Counted from the stretch's first letter, positions 1-8,847 are shown. The stretch is 64,000 nucleotides of DNA from Arthrobacter sp. NEB 688 (GCF_013201035.1 NZ_CP053707.1:62001-126000); one strand, 5' to 3'. Translations and numbers: made by a program. The notes: generated by a model not told the origin, from the letters alone.

Positions 1-1
1 C

Positions 2-742
2 CGCGCGCCCGACCTCCTCGTCGTCGTGGCCATGGACGACCCGGCCGTCCCGGAGGTCGTGCGGGCCGAGGTGCCGACGGGCTGGGAGGTCCGTCACGCG
101 AGCACCGGGCGGCCGCAGGGGCGCCTGCCGCTGGCCGCCGCCCGCAACCTCGGGGTCGCCACCGCCGTCGCCGCCGGGGCCGAACACCTCGTGCTGCTCG
201 ACGTCGACTGCGTCCCCGCCGACTCCCTCGTCGCCCGGTACGGCGAGCTGCTCGGGTCGCTGAACCCGGACGACGGGCCGACCATCCTCTGCGGCGACGT
301 GGCGTACGAGGTGGACCCCGCCGAGGGACCACGGCCGCCGCGGTACCACCCCGCCCGACCGCGGCTCGACCCGCCGGAGGTGCGCGTCGTCGACGACGTC
401 AACCTCTTCTGGTCACTCTCCTTCGCCGTGACGGCGAGCGACCTCGCCGCCCTCGGCGGCTTCGACGAGGGCTACGTCGGCTACGGCGCCGAGGACACCG
501 ACGTCGGGCAGCGGCTGGCCCGCGCCGGTGGCCGGCTGCTCTTCGTCGGCGGGGCCGGGGCCGTGCACCAGTGGCACCCGAGCCCGAACCCGCCGGTGCA
601 GCACGTCGACGACATCGTCGCCAACGCCAACCGGTTCGCCGAGGTGTGGGGGTGGTGGCCGATGACCGGGTGGCTCGAGCAGTTCGACGGGCTGGGGCTC
701 GTGCGTCGACGGCCCGACGGTCGCTGGGTCACGACCCCCTGA
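2..742 (+). CDS. Glycosyltransferase family 2, 5' end outside window
   Basis: The frame is open from the first bases of the window (an RAPDLLVVVAMDD stretch precedes the first GTG at 26), so the start lies upstream and the protein is N-terminally partial. The visible part has the nucleotide-sugar-binding acidic cluster LLDVDCVP and, further on, GGFDEGYVGYGAEDTDVGQRL-like residues typical of the GT2/GT7 C-terminal catalytic region, where the ED pair acts with the metal and acceptor. It should transfer a sugar from an activated donor, but the substrate cannot be read. It converges on the EamA permease gene 33 bases away. Family call is firm; the specific role is unknown. Confidence 0.8.
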   Translation, partial: RAPDLLVVVAMDDPAVPEVVRAEVPTGWEVRHASTGRPQGRLPLAAARNLGVATAVAAGAEHLVLLDVDCVPADSLVARYGELLGSLNPDDGPTILCGDVAYEVDPAEGPRPPRYHPARPRLDPPEVRVVDDVNLFWSLSFAVTASDLAALGGFDEGYVGYGAEDTDVGQRLARAGGRLLFVGGAGAVHQWHPSPNPPVQHVDDIVANANRFAEVWGWWPMTGWLEQFDGLGLVRRRPDGRWVTTP

Positions 743-745
743 CCG

Positions 746-761
746 CGCCGGCGGACCGGCG
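746..761. terminator. Short hairpin between convergent genes
   Basis: CGCCGG, loop CGGA, CCGGCG: a 6-bp perfect stem in the 33-base gap between two convergent genes. The position is right for a shared terminator, but the stem is short for such GC-rich DNA. Confidence 0.35.
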
Positions 762-775
762 TTCCCCCCGCGGGC

Positions 776-1729
776 TCACACGCGCTCGCGGGGCGGCGCC
801 AGGGCCTCGCGGGCGTCGTCGGGGACGGCGACGGCGGGGCGGGTGCTGCGCTGCTCGTGCCAGGCGAGGGCGAGGACCGCCACGAGGACGACGACGAACC
901 CGAGCCACTGCGAGCCCGTCGGCCGCGCGCCGAGGGCGGCCACCCCGACGACGACCGCCGAGACCGGGAAGGCGAGCTCGGCGAGCGTGGCCCGCGAGGC
1001 CGGGGTGTACCCGAGCGCCCGGTAGTACAGCACGAGCGCCAGCAGCCCCGGGACGAGCGCGAGCAGGAGGATGTCGACCGCCGCGTCGGTGCCCAGCGCC
1101 AGCGGGGTCGAGGTGACCATCGCGGTGACGGACAGGGTGAGCAGGCCGAGGGCGAAGCGCAGCGACGTGAGGTCGGCGAACCCGAGCTCGGCGCTGGCGG
1201 CGCGACCGAGCACCGTGCCGGCGGCCCAGAGCGCCGCGGCCCCGAGCGCGAGCAGCGCCGCCTGCGCGCTCGAGACGCCGACCGAGAGCGGGTCGGGGAA
1301 GGCCAGGAGCCACGCGCCGACGAGGGCGGGCAGCGCGAACCACAGGTAGGTCCGCCGCAGCCGCTCGCCGAGCAGGACGGCGGCCAGGGCGACGGCGATG
1401 AGGGGCTGCAGCTTCTGGAGCACCTGCGGGGTGATGGGGTCGCCGGTCGCGAAGGCGGCGGTGAACATCACGGTCGCGAGGGCCGAGGAGCCGGCGCCGA
1501 TGACGAGCACGCCCAGCTGCGTGCGCATCGAGGCGCGGGCCAGGCGACGCAGGGCGGGCAGCAGCCACCACGCGGTGAGGACCGTGAGGACGGCGTGCTC
1601 CCAGAAGACGATCGCGAGCGAGGGGTACTCGCGGGCGAGCGGCCCACGCCAGAGCGACGAGACGCCCCAGAGGGTCGCGGCCAGGGCGACGAGCCAGGTG
1701 CGGTCTCCTGCGGTGCGCGAGCGGGTCAC
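776..1729 (-). CDS. EamA/DMT-family permease
   Basis: The protein has about 317 residues and ten hydrophobic segments in two repeated halves, as in the drug/metabolite transporter superfamily. Recognisable stretches are an N-terminal LVALAATLWGVSSLWRG and a second half with LGFADLTSLRFALGLL and PGLLALVLYYRALGYTPAS. The start is the GTG at 1729 because GAGGAGGA lies just upstream. The longer reading back to 1888 is proline/arginine-rich and looks non-coding. It probably exports a small metabolite at the cytoplasmic membrane; the substrate cannot be inferred. It is transcribed away from the LLM oxidoreductase side and converges with the glycosyltransferase. Confidence 0.85.
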   Translation of the reverse strand: MTRSRTAGDRTWLVALAATLWGVSSLWRGPLAREYPSLAIVFWEHAVLTVLTAWWLLPALRRLARASMRTQLGVLVIGAGSSALATVMFTAAFATGDPITPQVLQKLQPLIAVALAAVLLGERLRRTYLWFALPALVGAWLLAFPDPLSVGVSSAQAALLALGAAALWAAGTVLGRAASAELGFADLTSLRFALGLLTLSVTAMVTSTPLALGTDAAVDILLLALVPGLLALVLYYRALGYTPASRATLAELAFPVSAVVVGVAALGARPTGSQWLGFVVVLVAVLALAWHEQRSTRPAVAVPDDAREALAPPRERV

Positions 1730-1907
1730 GCGTCCTCCTCGGGGGCGGGGCGGGGCGGGGTGCGACGGGCAGAGGTCCCGCACGGCCCCGGCGCGCTTTC
1801 CGGGGCGCCGGGGTCGTGCGGGGTGGCCGGGACGGGTGGGGGGTGCACCGGTCTCCGGCCGGACGTGGACGGGCGGGCGCGTCCGCACCGACCGTCCACG
1901 GGACAGG

Positions 1908-2894
1908 TCAGGAGGCCTCGACCTTCGGCATGATGTCGTTCTTCAGCCGCTTGAGGTCGTCGAGCGTCTTCGAGACCGGCACGTCGGCGAACGGCGGCCA
2001 CAGGAGCGGCATCGTCAGCCCGGCCTCCTGGTAGGCCTTGAGCCGGTCGGTGATCTGCTGCTCGGTGCCGACGAGGATGTTCGTCAGCTTGCGGTTGTCG
2101 GTCTGGTCGGTCTCGGTGTCGGTGATCGTGAACCAGATCATGCTGCTCATCTCGAGGTCGTCGATCGACTTGCCGAGCGCCTCGAGCTCGCCCGCGATGG
2201 CGGCGCGCCAGTCGGCGAGCTCGCGCGGGGTGTCCTGGATGCCGATCCAGCCGGCGAGCCCGTACTTCGCGACGCGGCGGGCCGAGCGCTTCGGGTCCTT
2301 GAGGCCGCTGAAGAAGATCGGCGGGCCGGGCTTCTGCAGGGGCTTGTGCCCGAAGCCGGAGGGAGCGAAGTCGGCGAACTCGCCGTGGTACTCGAAGGTC
2401 TCGTTGGCCCAGATGCCCTGGCAGATCTCGATGGTCTCGCGGACGTGGGCGTGGCGCCGGGGGAAGAGGTGCGTGGCGCTCGCGGCGTCGAACTCCTCGG
2501 GCATCCACCCGGCGCCGATGCCGACGTTGAGCCGGCCGCCCGACAGGTGGTCGATGGTCGCGCACTCGGCCGCGAAGACGCCCGGCGAGCGGTACGGGGT
2601 GTCGGTGATGCTCATGCCGATGCGGACCTTCGAGGTGCGCGCGGCGAGCCACGGCAGCAGCGGCCAGCCCTGGAACCACTGGCCGTTCGCGGCCACCGGC
2701 ATCTGGGGCGGGAACTGCTCCATCATCCCGAAGGGGTACTGCAGCTCACCGCGGTCCGAGGCCTCCGGGACGATGATCCGGTCGAGGGTCCACACCGAGT
2801 CGAAGTCGAGCTCCTCGGCGAGGTCGGTCAGGTCCTCGAGCTCCTTGACCGTCACGTGGTTGCGGAAGTTGGGCAGGTAGAGGGCGAGCTTCAT
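1908..2894 (-). CDS. LLM-class (luciferase-like) F420-dependent oxidoreductase
   Basis: The 328-residue protein is a luciferase-like TIM barrel. It begins MKLALYLPNF, followed by LAEELDFDSVW near residue 30, SGGRLNVGIGAGWMPEEF in the middle and a C-terminal half with DTPRELADWRAAIAG. This is the pattern of actinobacterial LLM proteins that use coenzyme F420 (or FMN); the cofactor choice is family knowledge and was not read from a specific residue. The start ATG has GAGGAG about ten bases upstream. The gene runs in the same direction as the downstream permease and behind the acyl-CoA synthetase gene, so an oxidation step on an acyl or aromatic substrate is possible but unproven. Confidence 0.85.
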   Translation of the reverse strand: MKLALYLPNFRNHVTVKELEDLTDLAEELDFDSVWTLDRIIVPEASDRGELQYPFGMMEQFPPQMPVAANGQWFQGWPLLPWLAARTSKVRIGMSITDTPYRSPGVFAAECATIDHLSGGRLNVGIGAGWMPEEFDAASATHLFPRRHAHVRETIEICQGIWANETFEYHGEFADFAPSGFGHKPLQKPGPPIFFSGLKDPKRSARRVAKYGLAGWIGIQDTPRELADWRAAIAGELEALGKSIDDLEMSSMIWFTITDTETDQTDNRKLTNILVGTEQQITDRLKAYQEAGLTMPLLWPPFADVPVSKTLDDLKRLKNDIMPKVEAS

Positions 2895-3057
2895 CGGTCA
2901 CACATCTCCTCACGGGTCGCGGCCGGTCGGCCCGCAGCTCCCCTGCGTCGAGGTCCGCTCCGACCGTGCCCCCAGCGAACCGCCCGGCCTCCCGGCGTGA
3001 CAAGGGGGCCCGTCCTCATGGTTTCCTCAACGCGCCCCGACGCGCCTCGACCCCCGC

Positions 3058-4608
3058 TCACCGGGCGTCCGGGACAACGCCGTCCGCGAGCCAGGTGCGC
3101 AGCTCGCGCTTGAGGACCTTGCCGTAGTTGTTCGTCGGGAGCGCGTCGACGAGGTGGTACTCCTTGGGGCGCTTGAACCGGGCGATGCGCTCGAGGCAGG
3201 CGCGGTCGAGGTCCTCGACCGTCGGCGCCGGCCCGTCACCAACCGCGACGACGAAGGCGACGACCGACTCCCCCCACTCGGGGTCGGGACGCCCGACGAC
3301 GGCGACCGACTGCACCCCCGGGTGGGTCATGATCGCCTCCTCGACCTCGCGCGGGTAGATGTTCATCCCGCCGCTGATGATGAGGTCCTTCGAGCGGTCG
3401 CGCAGCGTGAGGTAGCCGTCGTCGTCGAGGCTGCCGATGTCGCCGGTGTGCAGCCAGCCGCCGCGCAGCGCCTCGGCGCTCGCCTCGGGCGCGTCCCAGT
3501 AGCCGGCCATGACGACGCGACCGCGGACGAGCACCTCCCCGGCCTCGCCGGGGGGCAGCGGCCGGTCGTCGGCGTCGACGACGCGCACCTCGACGTCGGT
3601 GCGCGGGAACCCGACTCCCGCCATCCGCTCGCGCCAGCGGGGGTGGTCGCTCTCGGCGTGGTCGGCCCTCGAGAGGCCGGTGATGGTCATCGGCGTCTCG
3701 CCCTGGCCGTAGATCTGCGCCAGCCGCGGACCGAAGGTCGCGAGCGCCTCCTCGAGGTCCGCGAGGTACATCGGGGCGCCGCCGTAGATGATCGTCCGGA
3801 GCCCCGAGAGGTCGGCGCCGGCGAGCGCGGGGTCGGCGGCGAGGCGCTTGACCATGATCGGTGCGGCGAAGAAGGACAGCCCGGGCCAGCGCGCGAGGAG
3901 GCCCACGAGCTCGGCGCCGTCGAGCGCACCGCTCGCGGGGAAGACGCTGACCGCGCCCTTCGCGACGTGGGGCAGCCCGTAGATGCCGGAGCCGTGCGAG
4001 AGCGGCGCGGCGTGCAGCACGCTGTCGCGGTCGCCGATGGCCGCGATGTCGGCGAAGTAGCTGAGCGAGGCCATGAGCAGGTTGCCGTGGGTCAGGGTCG
4101 CACCCTTCGGTCGGCCCGTCGTGCCGCTCGTGTAGAAGAGCCAGGCCGGGTCGTCGGATCCCCTGTCGGACAACGGGACCGGCTCGGCCGCGAGCAGGGC
4201 GTCCCAGTCCGGGCCGGGGGCGACGACCACCGCGCGCAGCCCCTCAAGCCGCTCGAGCAGCGGACCGACGACCTCGGCGTGCTCCTCGTCGGTGACGACG
4301 ACCGCCGCGCCGCTGTGCTCGAGGACGTAGGCCACCTCCTCACGGTGCAGCCGGGCGTTGACCGGCACCGCGACGAGCCCGGCGTGCCACACGGCGAACT
4401 GCGCCTCGAGGTACTCGGGACGGTTGCTCATGAGGAGGGCGACCCGGTCACCCTCCGCCAGCCCCAGCCGCCCGCGCAGCCCTCCGGCGACGGCCGCGAC
4501 GCGGCCCGCGGTCTCGTCCCAGGTCCCGGTCACCCGCTCGCCCACCGCCGTGGCGGGGCGTCCCCGCAGCCGGCGTCCGTTGCGCTCCACCCACGTCGCG
4601 AGGTTCAT
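3058..4608 (-). CDS. Acyl-CoA synthetase (AMP-binding, ANL superfamily)
   Basis: At 516 residues this is the usual length for class I adenylate-forming acyl-CoA ligases. The AMP-binding loop YTSGTTGRPKGAT lies at about residues 159-171, YGQGETP is the A5-like motif, GWLHTGDIGSLDDDGYLTL matches A7/A8, and the A10 lysine is in TNNYGKVLKREL near the C terminus. The enzyme should activate a carboxylic acid, probably a medium or long-chain fatty acid, with ATP and CoA. The ATG at 4608 is chosen because GAGGTTGG precedes it; the 79 residues upstream in frame are low-complexity. A 19-bp motif shared with the divergent LuxR/PPOX promoter lies about 50 bases upstream. Confidence 0.9.
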   Translation of the reverse strand: MNLATWVERNGRRLRGRPATAVGERVTGTWDETAGRVAAVAGGLRGRLGLAEGDRVALLMSNRPEYLEAQFAVWHAGLVAVPVNARLHREEVAYVLEHSGAAVVVTDEEHAEVVGPLLERLEGLRAVVVAPGPDWDALLAAEPVPLSDRGSDDPAWLFYTSGTTGRPKGATLTHGNLLMASLSYFADIAAIGDRDSVLHAAPLSHGSGIYGLPHVAKGAVSVFPASGALDGAELVGLLARWPGLSFFAAPIMVKRLAADPALAGADLSGLRTIIYGGAPMYLADLEEALATFGPRLAQIYGQGETPMTITGLSRADHAESDHPRWRERMAGVGFPRTDVEVRVVDADDRPLPPGEAGEVLVRGRVVMAGYWDAPEASAEALRGGWLHTGDIGSLDDDGYLTLRDRSKDLIISGGMNIYPREVEEAIMTHPGVQSVAVVGRPDPEWGESVVAFVVAVGDGPAPTVEDLDRACLERIARFKRPKEYHLVDALPTNNYGKVLKRELRTWLADGVVPDAR

Positions 4609-4912
4609 GGGTCCAACCTCGCCGCGCCCGCGGCGGCGCGTCAAGGCGCACGGGGCCGCGTTGAGCGTCCGATGAGGAGGGCCGACCCGCGCAGGCCCCT
4701 CCACCCACGGGGTCGCCCTCGGAGGCAGCCGGCCCGGGGACGCATCCGGTCTCCCCCCGGTGTCGTCCGGACGTCCACCCCGTGCAGGGGCTCGGTGCGG
4801 CCGACCGGTCGGAGCGCCCCGGGCCGGCGCCGCCAGCATCCTCACCCGGCGGCCCGAGCCCTGTCAGCCCCGTTGCAGCAACCTGCAAGAGCGGCGCCGG
4901 CCGGGCCCGTCC
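4609..4912. other. Intergenic region upstream of the acyl-CoA synthetase
   Basis: About 300 bases lie between the synthetase start and the end of the LuxR gene, both on the minus strand. I see no convincing gene here. The open frames are shadows with arginine/proline-rich translation. The one notable element is the 19-bp motif at 4657-4675, which recurs at 5758-5776. Confidence 0.6.
4657..4675. promoter_or_regulatory. Shared 19-bp motif, copy 1 (candidate operator)
   Basis: CGCGTTGAGCGTCCGATGA. It matches the copy at 5758-5776 at 18 of 19 positions. It sits about 50 bases upstream of the acyl-CoA synthetase ATG, where a regulator site or -35 region would be expected. The adjacent LuxR-family protein is the obvious candidate binder (inference). 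Confidence 0.5.
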
Positions 4913-5665
4913 TCAGTCCGGGAGGACCTCGCCACGCCCGAGGCGGAAGCCCGCGGAGAAGCGCGAGCGCACCTGGAGGGTCTCGAGGACGTGCGCGACC
5001 TCGGAGCGCACGGTGCGCACGCTGACGTGCAGCTGGCGGGCGATGGCCTCGTCCGTCATCCCGGTCTGCATGAGCCCGACGACCCGCTGCTGCCGCTCGC
5101 TGAGCCACCCCAGCTCGGCCCGCTCGCGGCCGCACTCGAAGGCCGACACGAGGACGGTGTTCCAGTAGCGCATCGCCTGCTCGAGCACCCGGGCCGAGCG
5201 CACCTCGAGGACCGAGAAGCGCCCGTCGACGGTCGGCCCCTCGAGGAGCACCCGCTCGTGGTCGATGACCTTCATCTGGATGTCGGCGACCGCGAAGAGG
5301 TAGTCGCCGACCGGCTCCTCGACGAGCATCCGGCGGCACTCGTCGTCGAGGCGCTCGTAGTCGAAGACGCTGACCATCTGCAGGCCGCGCTCCACGAGGG
5401 CCCGGTTGCCGGGCAGGCTCATCCGCAGCTGGGCGGGCGTCGCGGTCGGCCGCACCGACAGCAGGTGGCTCCAGCCGACCGCGTCGGCGGTCAGCCACTC
5501 GTTGACGTCGTTGCCGACGGCCCCGATGCGGCACTCGCTCGAGCCGCCCTCGGCGAGCTCGGCGCACAGCCGGGTCCGCTCGGCCCACAGGGCCATGCCG
5601 GCGTCGAGCACCGCCGCACGCTGTGAGGGGGCGAACCTGGAGCCGGGCCACTGCCTGCCGGTCAT
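4913..5665 (-). CDS. LuxR-family transcriptional regulator
   Basis: The 250-residue protein ends in a LuxR/GerE helix-turn-helix (LSERQQRVVGLMQTGMTDEAIARQL, then VSVRTVRSEVAHVLETL, about residues 185-235). The N-terminal 180 residues form an unassigned sensory or regulatory region without a receiver aspartate signature or ATPase motifs. The start ATG at 5665 is preceded by GGGAGGG; upstream in-frame sequence belongs to other genes. It is divergent from the PPOX gene and lies just behind the acyl-CoA synthetase gene. Both flanking promoters carry the same 19-bp motif, which suggests that it controls them and itself. The C-terminal family call is firm; the ligand is unknown. Confidence 0.85.
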   Translation of the reverse strand: MTGRQWPGSRFAPSQRAAVLDAGMALWAERTRLCAELAEGGSSECRIGAVGNDVNEWLTADAVGWSHLLSVRPTATPAQLRMSLPGNRALVERGLQMVSVFDYERLDDECRRMLVEEPVGDYLFAVADIQMKVIDHERVLLEGPTVDGRFSVLEVRSARVLEQAMRYWNTVLVSAFECGRERAELGWLSERQQRVVGLMQTGMTDEAIARQLHVSVRTVRSEVAHVLETLQVRSRFSAGFRLGRGEVLPD

Positions 5666-5757
5666 GACCGCCCTCCCGTCCCGTCGATCGTGGGCTACCC
5701 GCGAGTATGCCGGTCCCCCGCGACACCCGCCCCCAGGGGTGGGCGCAGGGGGTCGCG

Positions 5758-5776
5758 CGCGTTGAGGGTCCGATGA
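5758..5776. promoter_or_regulatory. Shared 19-bp motif, copy 2 (candidate operator)
   Basis: CGCGTTGAGGGTCCGATGA, the second copy of the motif at 4657-4675, differing at one position. It lies in the divergent region between the LuxR gene (start 5665) and the PPOX gene (start 5843). It is about 12 bases upstream of a TAGCCT that would serve as the -10 of the PPOX promoter. Confidence 0.5.
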
Positions 5777-5842
5777 CGAACGCGCCCTAGCCTGAGCCGA
5801 CGAGGACGCCGGCGAGGCGTCCCTCCGGTCCGAGGAGACGTT

Positions 5843-6274
5843 ATGAGGCTCGACCCCGACGAGGCGCGCGCCCGGCTGGCCGCCGAGGTCCACGGCGTGC
5901 TCGTCACCCTGCACCCCGAGCGCGGCCCGGACCCCCAGCCGGTCGTCTACGCCCTCGACGACGCGGGGCACGTCGGCGTCCCCATCGACACGGTCAAGCC
6001 CAAGTCGTCGACCCGGCTGCGCCGCGAGGACAACCTGGACGCGGACCCGCGGGGCTCGCTGCTCGTCGAGCACTGGGAGACCGAGGACTGGTCGCGGCTG
6101 TGGTGGGTCCGCGCGCAGCTGGAGCACCTGCCCGACCCGCCGACGTCGGTCACCGACGACCTCGGCGACCGGCTGGCCCGCACCGTGCCGCAGTACGCGG
6201 ACAAGCCCTTCCACCGCATCCTCGTCTGCCGGGTGGTCGGCCTCACGGGGTGGGCGGCGTCGCAGGACGCCTGA
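5843..6274 (+). CDS. PPOX-class F420-dependent oxidoreductase (FDOR-like)
   Basis: The 143-residue protein has the split-barrel fold signature of the pyridoxamine-oxidase-like group that uses F420 in actinobacteria: an N-terminal VHGVLVTLHPERGPDPQPVVYALDD, then VPIDTVKPKSSTRLRREDNLDADPRGSLLVEHW, which resembles the TIGR03668-type proteins as I remember them. The start ATG has CGAGGAGA immediately upstream. It is divergent from the LuxR gene and carries the shared 19-bp motif in its promoter. It probably reduces or binds a small cofactor-like substrate; the real substrate is not known for this subgroup. Confidence 0.85.
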   Translation: MRLDPDEARARLAAEVHGVLVTLHPERGPDPQPVVYALDDAGHVGVPIDTVKPKSSTRLRREDNLDADPRGSLLVEHWETEDWSRLWWVRAQLEHLPDPPTSVTDDLGDRLARTVPQYADKPFHRILVCRVVGLTGWAASQDA

Positions 6275-6290
6275 GCCGCACCGGGTTCGG

Positions 6291-7988
6291 TCACCGGCCG
6301 CCGGCACGCGGCAGGTGGACGAGCATCGACGTGCCGTCCGGCCCCGTGGCCCCGACCTCGAGGGTGCCGCCCATCGCCACGACGAGCCCGTGGGCCAGGC
6401 CGAGGCCGAGGCCCACCCCGCCGGCGTCGCCCGGGGCGCCGGGGGTGCTCGACGCGTCGCCGCCCGGCGCCGACGTGACGAAGGGGGCGAACACCCGGGG
6501 CAGCACCTCGGGGGCGATGCCCGGACCGTCGTCGTCGACCGAGAAGGCGACGGCGCGCGCGTCGGACGAGCGCCCGCGGACCCGGACGACGCCGTCGGTC
6601 GAGCCGTAGCGGATGGAGTTGCCGACGAGGTTGAGCAGCACCTGGCGCAGCCGGCGTCGGTCGGCGAGGACGACGTCGTCACCGAGGAGCGACAGCAGCT
6701 CGACCTCGCGCCGAGCGGCCGTCGCCGAGAGCAGGCCGAGGACCTCGTCGACGACCTCGCGCAGCGGCACCGGCTCGAGCGCGATCGGCAGCGCCCCGGC
6801 CTCGAGGCGGCTGAGGTCGAGGACCTCCCCGAGCAGGTCGAGCACGTGGCCCGCGGCGGCGTCGATGTGCGCGAGGGCCTCTCGGCGGCGGCCCTCGTCG
6901 AGGTCCATCGTCCCGAGCAGCTCGGCGAACCCGACGATCGCCTGGAGGGGCGTGCGCGCCTCGTGCCCGAGCGCGGCGAGCAGCTCGGACTTCCCGTGCG
7001 AGAGCCGCTCGGCGGTGCGGCGCGCGGTCTCGGCCTCGAGGCGCGCCCGCTGGTGGCGCTCGGCCGCGCGCCGCTCGGTGAGGTCGAGGACGTTGACGAC
7101 CCAGCGCGCCGGTGTGCCGTCCCGGCCGGGCAGCCGGGAGACGGTCACCTCGACCTCGACGTCCGGGCGGCCTCGGCGGTGGAGCAGCGCCTCGGCGACG
7201 ACCGGCGCCGCGGCGTCGGGGTCGAGGGCGTCGAGCAGGGCGCCGAGCGAGCCGCCGACGGGGGTCAGGAGGTCGGTGACGGGCCGGCCGAGCACGGCAT
7301 CCGCGCCGCCGGCCAGCGCCGTGAGCGCGGGGTTGCCGGTCGTCACCGTGCGGTCGGGGCCGAGGATCGCCATCCCGAGCGAGTTGGCGTCGAAGGAGCG
7401 ACGGAAGCGCTCCTCGCTCTCGACGAGGTCGCCGATGAGCCCGCTGTGGCCGATGGCCACGGACGCGAGGTGGGTGAAGCGGTCGACGAGCAGCTGCTCG
7501 CGGCCCCCGGGCCGGTGCGGGTGGGGGTGGTAGACCGCGAAGGTGCCGACCGGACGCCCGTCGCGCCCCTCGATCGGGGTCGACCAGCAGCTGCGCAGGC
7601 CGGCCGCGTCGGCGAGGTGGCGGAAGGCCGTCCACCGCGGGTCGGTGCGGACGTCGACGGCGACGATGGGCTCGTCGAGGGCGGCCGCCGTCCCGCACGA
7701 GCCCTGGCCCTCCCCGATGCGCAGCCCGTCGATGGCCGCGACGTAGGGCCCGTCGAGGCTCGGGGCGGCGCCGTGGTGGAGGGTGCCGCGGTCGCGGTCC
7801 AGGAGCAGCACCGAGCAGCGCGCCCCGGGCATCAGCCGCTCGAGCGAGACGAGGATGCGCCCGAGCACGTGGGTCAGCGGGGCGGCCCCGGCGACCATCT
7901 CGAGGACCTCGGTCTGCCGGTCGAGGATCTCGCGGACGTCGTCGAGCGAGAGCACGTCGACGGCGCCGCGCTCCTCGACGGTGGTCAT
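6291..7988 (-). CDS. GAF-PAS sensor histidine kinase
   Basis: The 565-residue protein has no membrane segment, so it is likely cytoplasmic. An N-terminal GAF domain covers about residues 30-175 (GEGQGSCGTAAALDEPIVAVDVRTDPRW). A PAS domain follows at about 190-305 (SFDANSLGMAILGPDRTVTTGNPALTALAG). HisKA has the phosphoacceptor His342 in LGHEARTPLQ. HATPase_c has the N box NLVGNSIRYGS, DDDGPGIAPEVL and a GLGLGLAHGLV G2 box. A glycine/serine-rich insertion sits between the G1 and G2 boxes. The ATG overlaps the response-regulator stop as ATGA, so the two are translationally coupled. The signal sensed by GAF/PAS is unknown. Confidence 0.9.
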   Translation of the reverse strand: MTTVEERGAVDVLSLDDVREILDRQTEVLEMVAGAAPLTHVLGRILVSLERLMPGARCSVLLLDRDRGTLHHGAAPSLDGPYVAAIDGLRIGEGQGSCGTAAALDEPIVAVDVRTDPRWTAFRHLADAAGLRSCWSTPIEGRDGRPVGTFAVYHPHPHRPGGREQLLVDRFTHLASVAIGHSGLIGDLVESEERFRRSFDANSLGMAILGPDRTVTTGNPALTALAGGADAVLGRPVTDLLTPVGGSLGALLDALDPDAAAPVVAEALLHRRGRPDVEVEVTVSRLPGRDGTPARWVVNVLDLTERRAAERHQRARLEAETARRTAERLSHGKSELLAALGHEARTPLQAIVGFAELLGTMDLDEGRRREALAHIDAAAGHVLDLLGEVLDLSRLEAGALPIALEPVPLREVVDEVLGLLSATAARREVELLSLLGDDVVLADRRRLRQVLLNLVGNSIRYGSTDGVVRVRGRSSDARAVAFSVDDDGPGIAPEVLPRVFAPFVTSAPGGDASSTPGAPGDAGGVGLGLGLAHGLVVAMGGTLEVGATGPDGTSMLVHLPRAGGR

Positions 7989-8719
7989 CCGCGGTCGCTC
8001 AGCTGGTAGCCGACGCCCCGGACGGTGAGCAGCATCCGGGGGTGCGCCGGGTCCTCCTCGAGCTTGAGCCGCAGGCGATGGACGTGCTCGGTGACCGTCG
8101 CCTCGCCGAGCCACTCCGAGGAGGAGTTCCAGACCCGGTCGAGCAGCTGGGCGCGGCTGAAGACCTGGCGCGGGTGGGTGACGAGGAAGGCGACGAGGTC
8201 GAACTCCTTGGGGGTCAGCTCGACGTCCTCGCCGTCGAGGAGGACGCGCCGCGCGGCCGGCTCGACCCGCAGCCGCCCGACGACGACGCCCTCCGCGGAG
8301 AGCTCGGGGCTGCTGCGCCGCAGGACCGAGCGCACCCGCGCCGCGAGCTCGCCCGGCGAGAAGGGCTTGACGAGGTAGTCGTCGGCGCCGAGGTCCAGGC
8401 CGACGATGCGGTCGGTCTCGCCGTTGCGCCCCGACAGGACGATGACCGGCAGGTCCGAGCGGCCGGTCCGGCCCTCGCGCACCCGGCGCAGCAGGTCGAG
8501 GCCGCCGAGCCCGGGCAGCGAGAGGTCGAGGACGACGAGCGCCGGGCGGTCGTCCCGGATGCGCCGCAGCGCGCTCGGGCCGTCCTCGGCCTCGAGCACC
8601 CGGTAGCCGTCGTCGTCCAGCTGCCAGCGCACCACGGTGCGGATGGCCTCGTCGTCGTCCACGACGAGGACCGTCGGCGGGCGTGCCTCGCCGACCCGCT
8701 CCGTCGCGGTGGACCTCAT
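7985..8719 (-). CDS. OmpR-family response regulator
   Basis: The 244-residue protein has a receiver domain with the acidic pocket DDD (residues 21-23), phosphoacceptor Asp65 in VVLDLSLPG and Lys118 in DYLVKPF. A winged-helix trans_reg_C domain follows (ELTPKEFDLVAFLVTHPRQVFSRAQLLDRVW and TVRGVGYQL). It overlaps the downstream kinase gene by four bases. The pair probably forms a complete one-input system, with the kinase phosphorylating Asp65. No target site is evident nearby. The upstream hairpin at 8788-8839 insulates it from the lldR-like gene. Confidence 0.93.
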   Translation of the reverse strand: MRSTATERVGEARPPTVLVVDDDEAIRTVVRWQLDDDGYRVLEAEDGPSALRRIRDDRPALVVLDLSLPGLGGLDLLRRVREGRTGRSDLPVIVLSGRNGETDRIVGLDLGADDYLVKPFSPGELAARVRSVLRRSSPELSAEGVVVGRLRVEPAARRVLLDGEDVELTPKEFDLVAFLVTHPRQVFSRAQLLDRVWNSSSEWLGEATVTEHVHRLRLKLEEDPAHPRMLLTVRGVGYQLSDRG

Positions 8720-8787
8720 GCGCCGATGGAACCACGGAACGGCGCCCGCGTCACCGCCCTCCGGACCGTCCTCGACCCCGCCTCACC

Positions 8788-8839
8788 GCGAACGTGTGTG
8801 AACACGCCGGGATCGCCCGGCGTGTTCACACACCTTCGC
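8788..8839. terminator. Strong 24-bp hairpin (dispersed-family copy 1)
   Basis: Two 24-base arms (8788-8811 and 8816-8839) with one mismatch are separated by ATCG. It lies nine bases beyond the end of the lldR-like gene and before the response-regulator gene, so it should terminate the former. There is no U tract, which is common in actinobacteria. The arm begins GCGAACGTGTGTGAA; the hairpin at 29181 begins almost identically. Confidence 0.75.
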
Positions 8840-8847
8840 GGGGCAGC

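Noticed and set aside
857-1933. Long plus-strand frames opposite the EamA permease and opposite many other genes
   Set aside because: They are antisense shadows with arginine/aspartate-rich translations, caused by the very high GC content.
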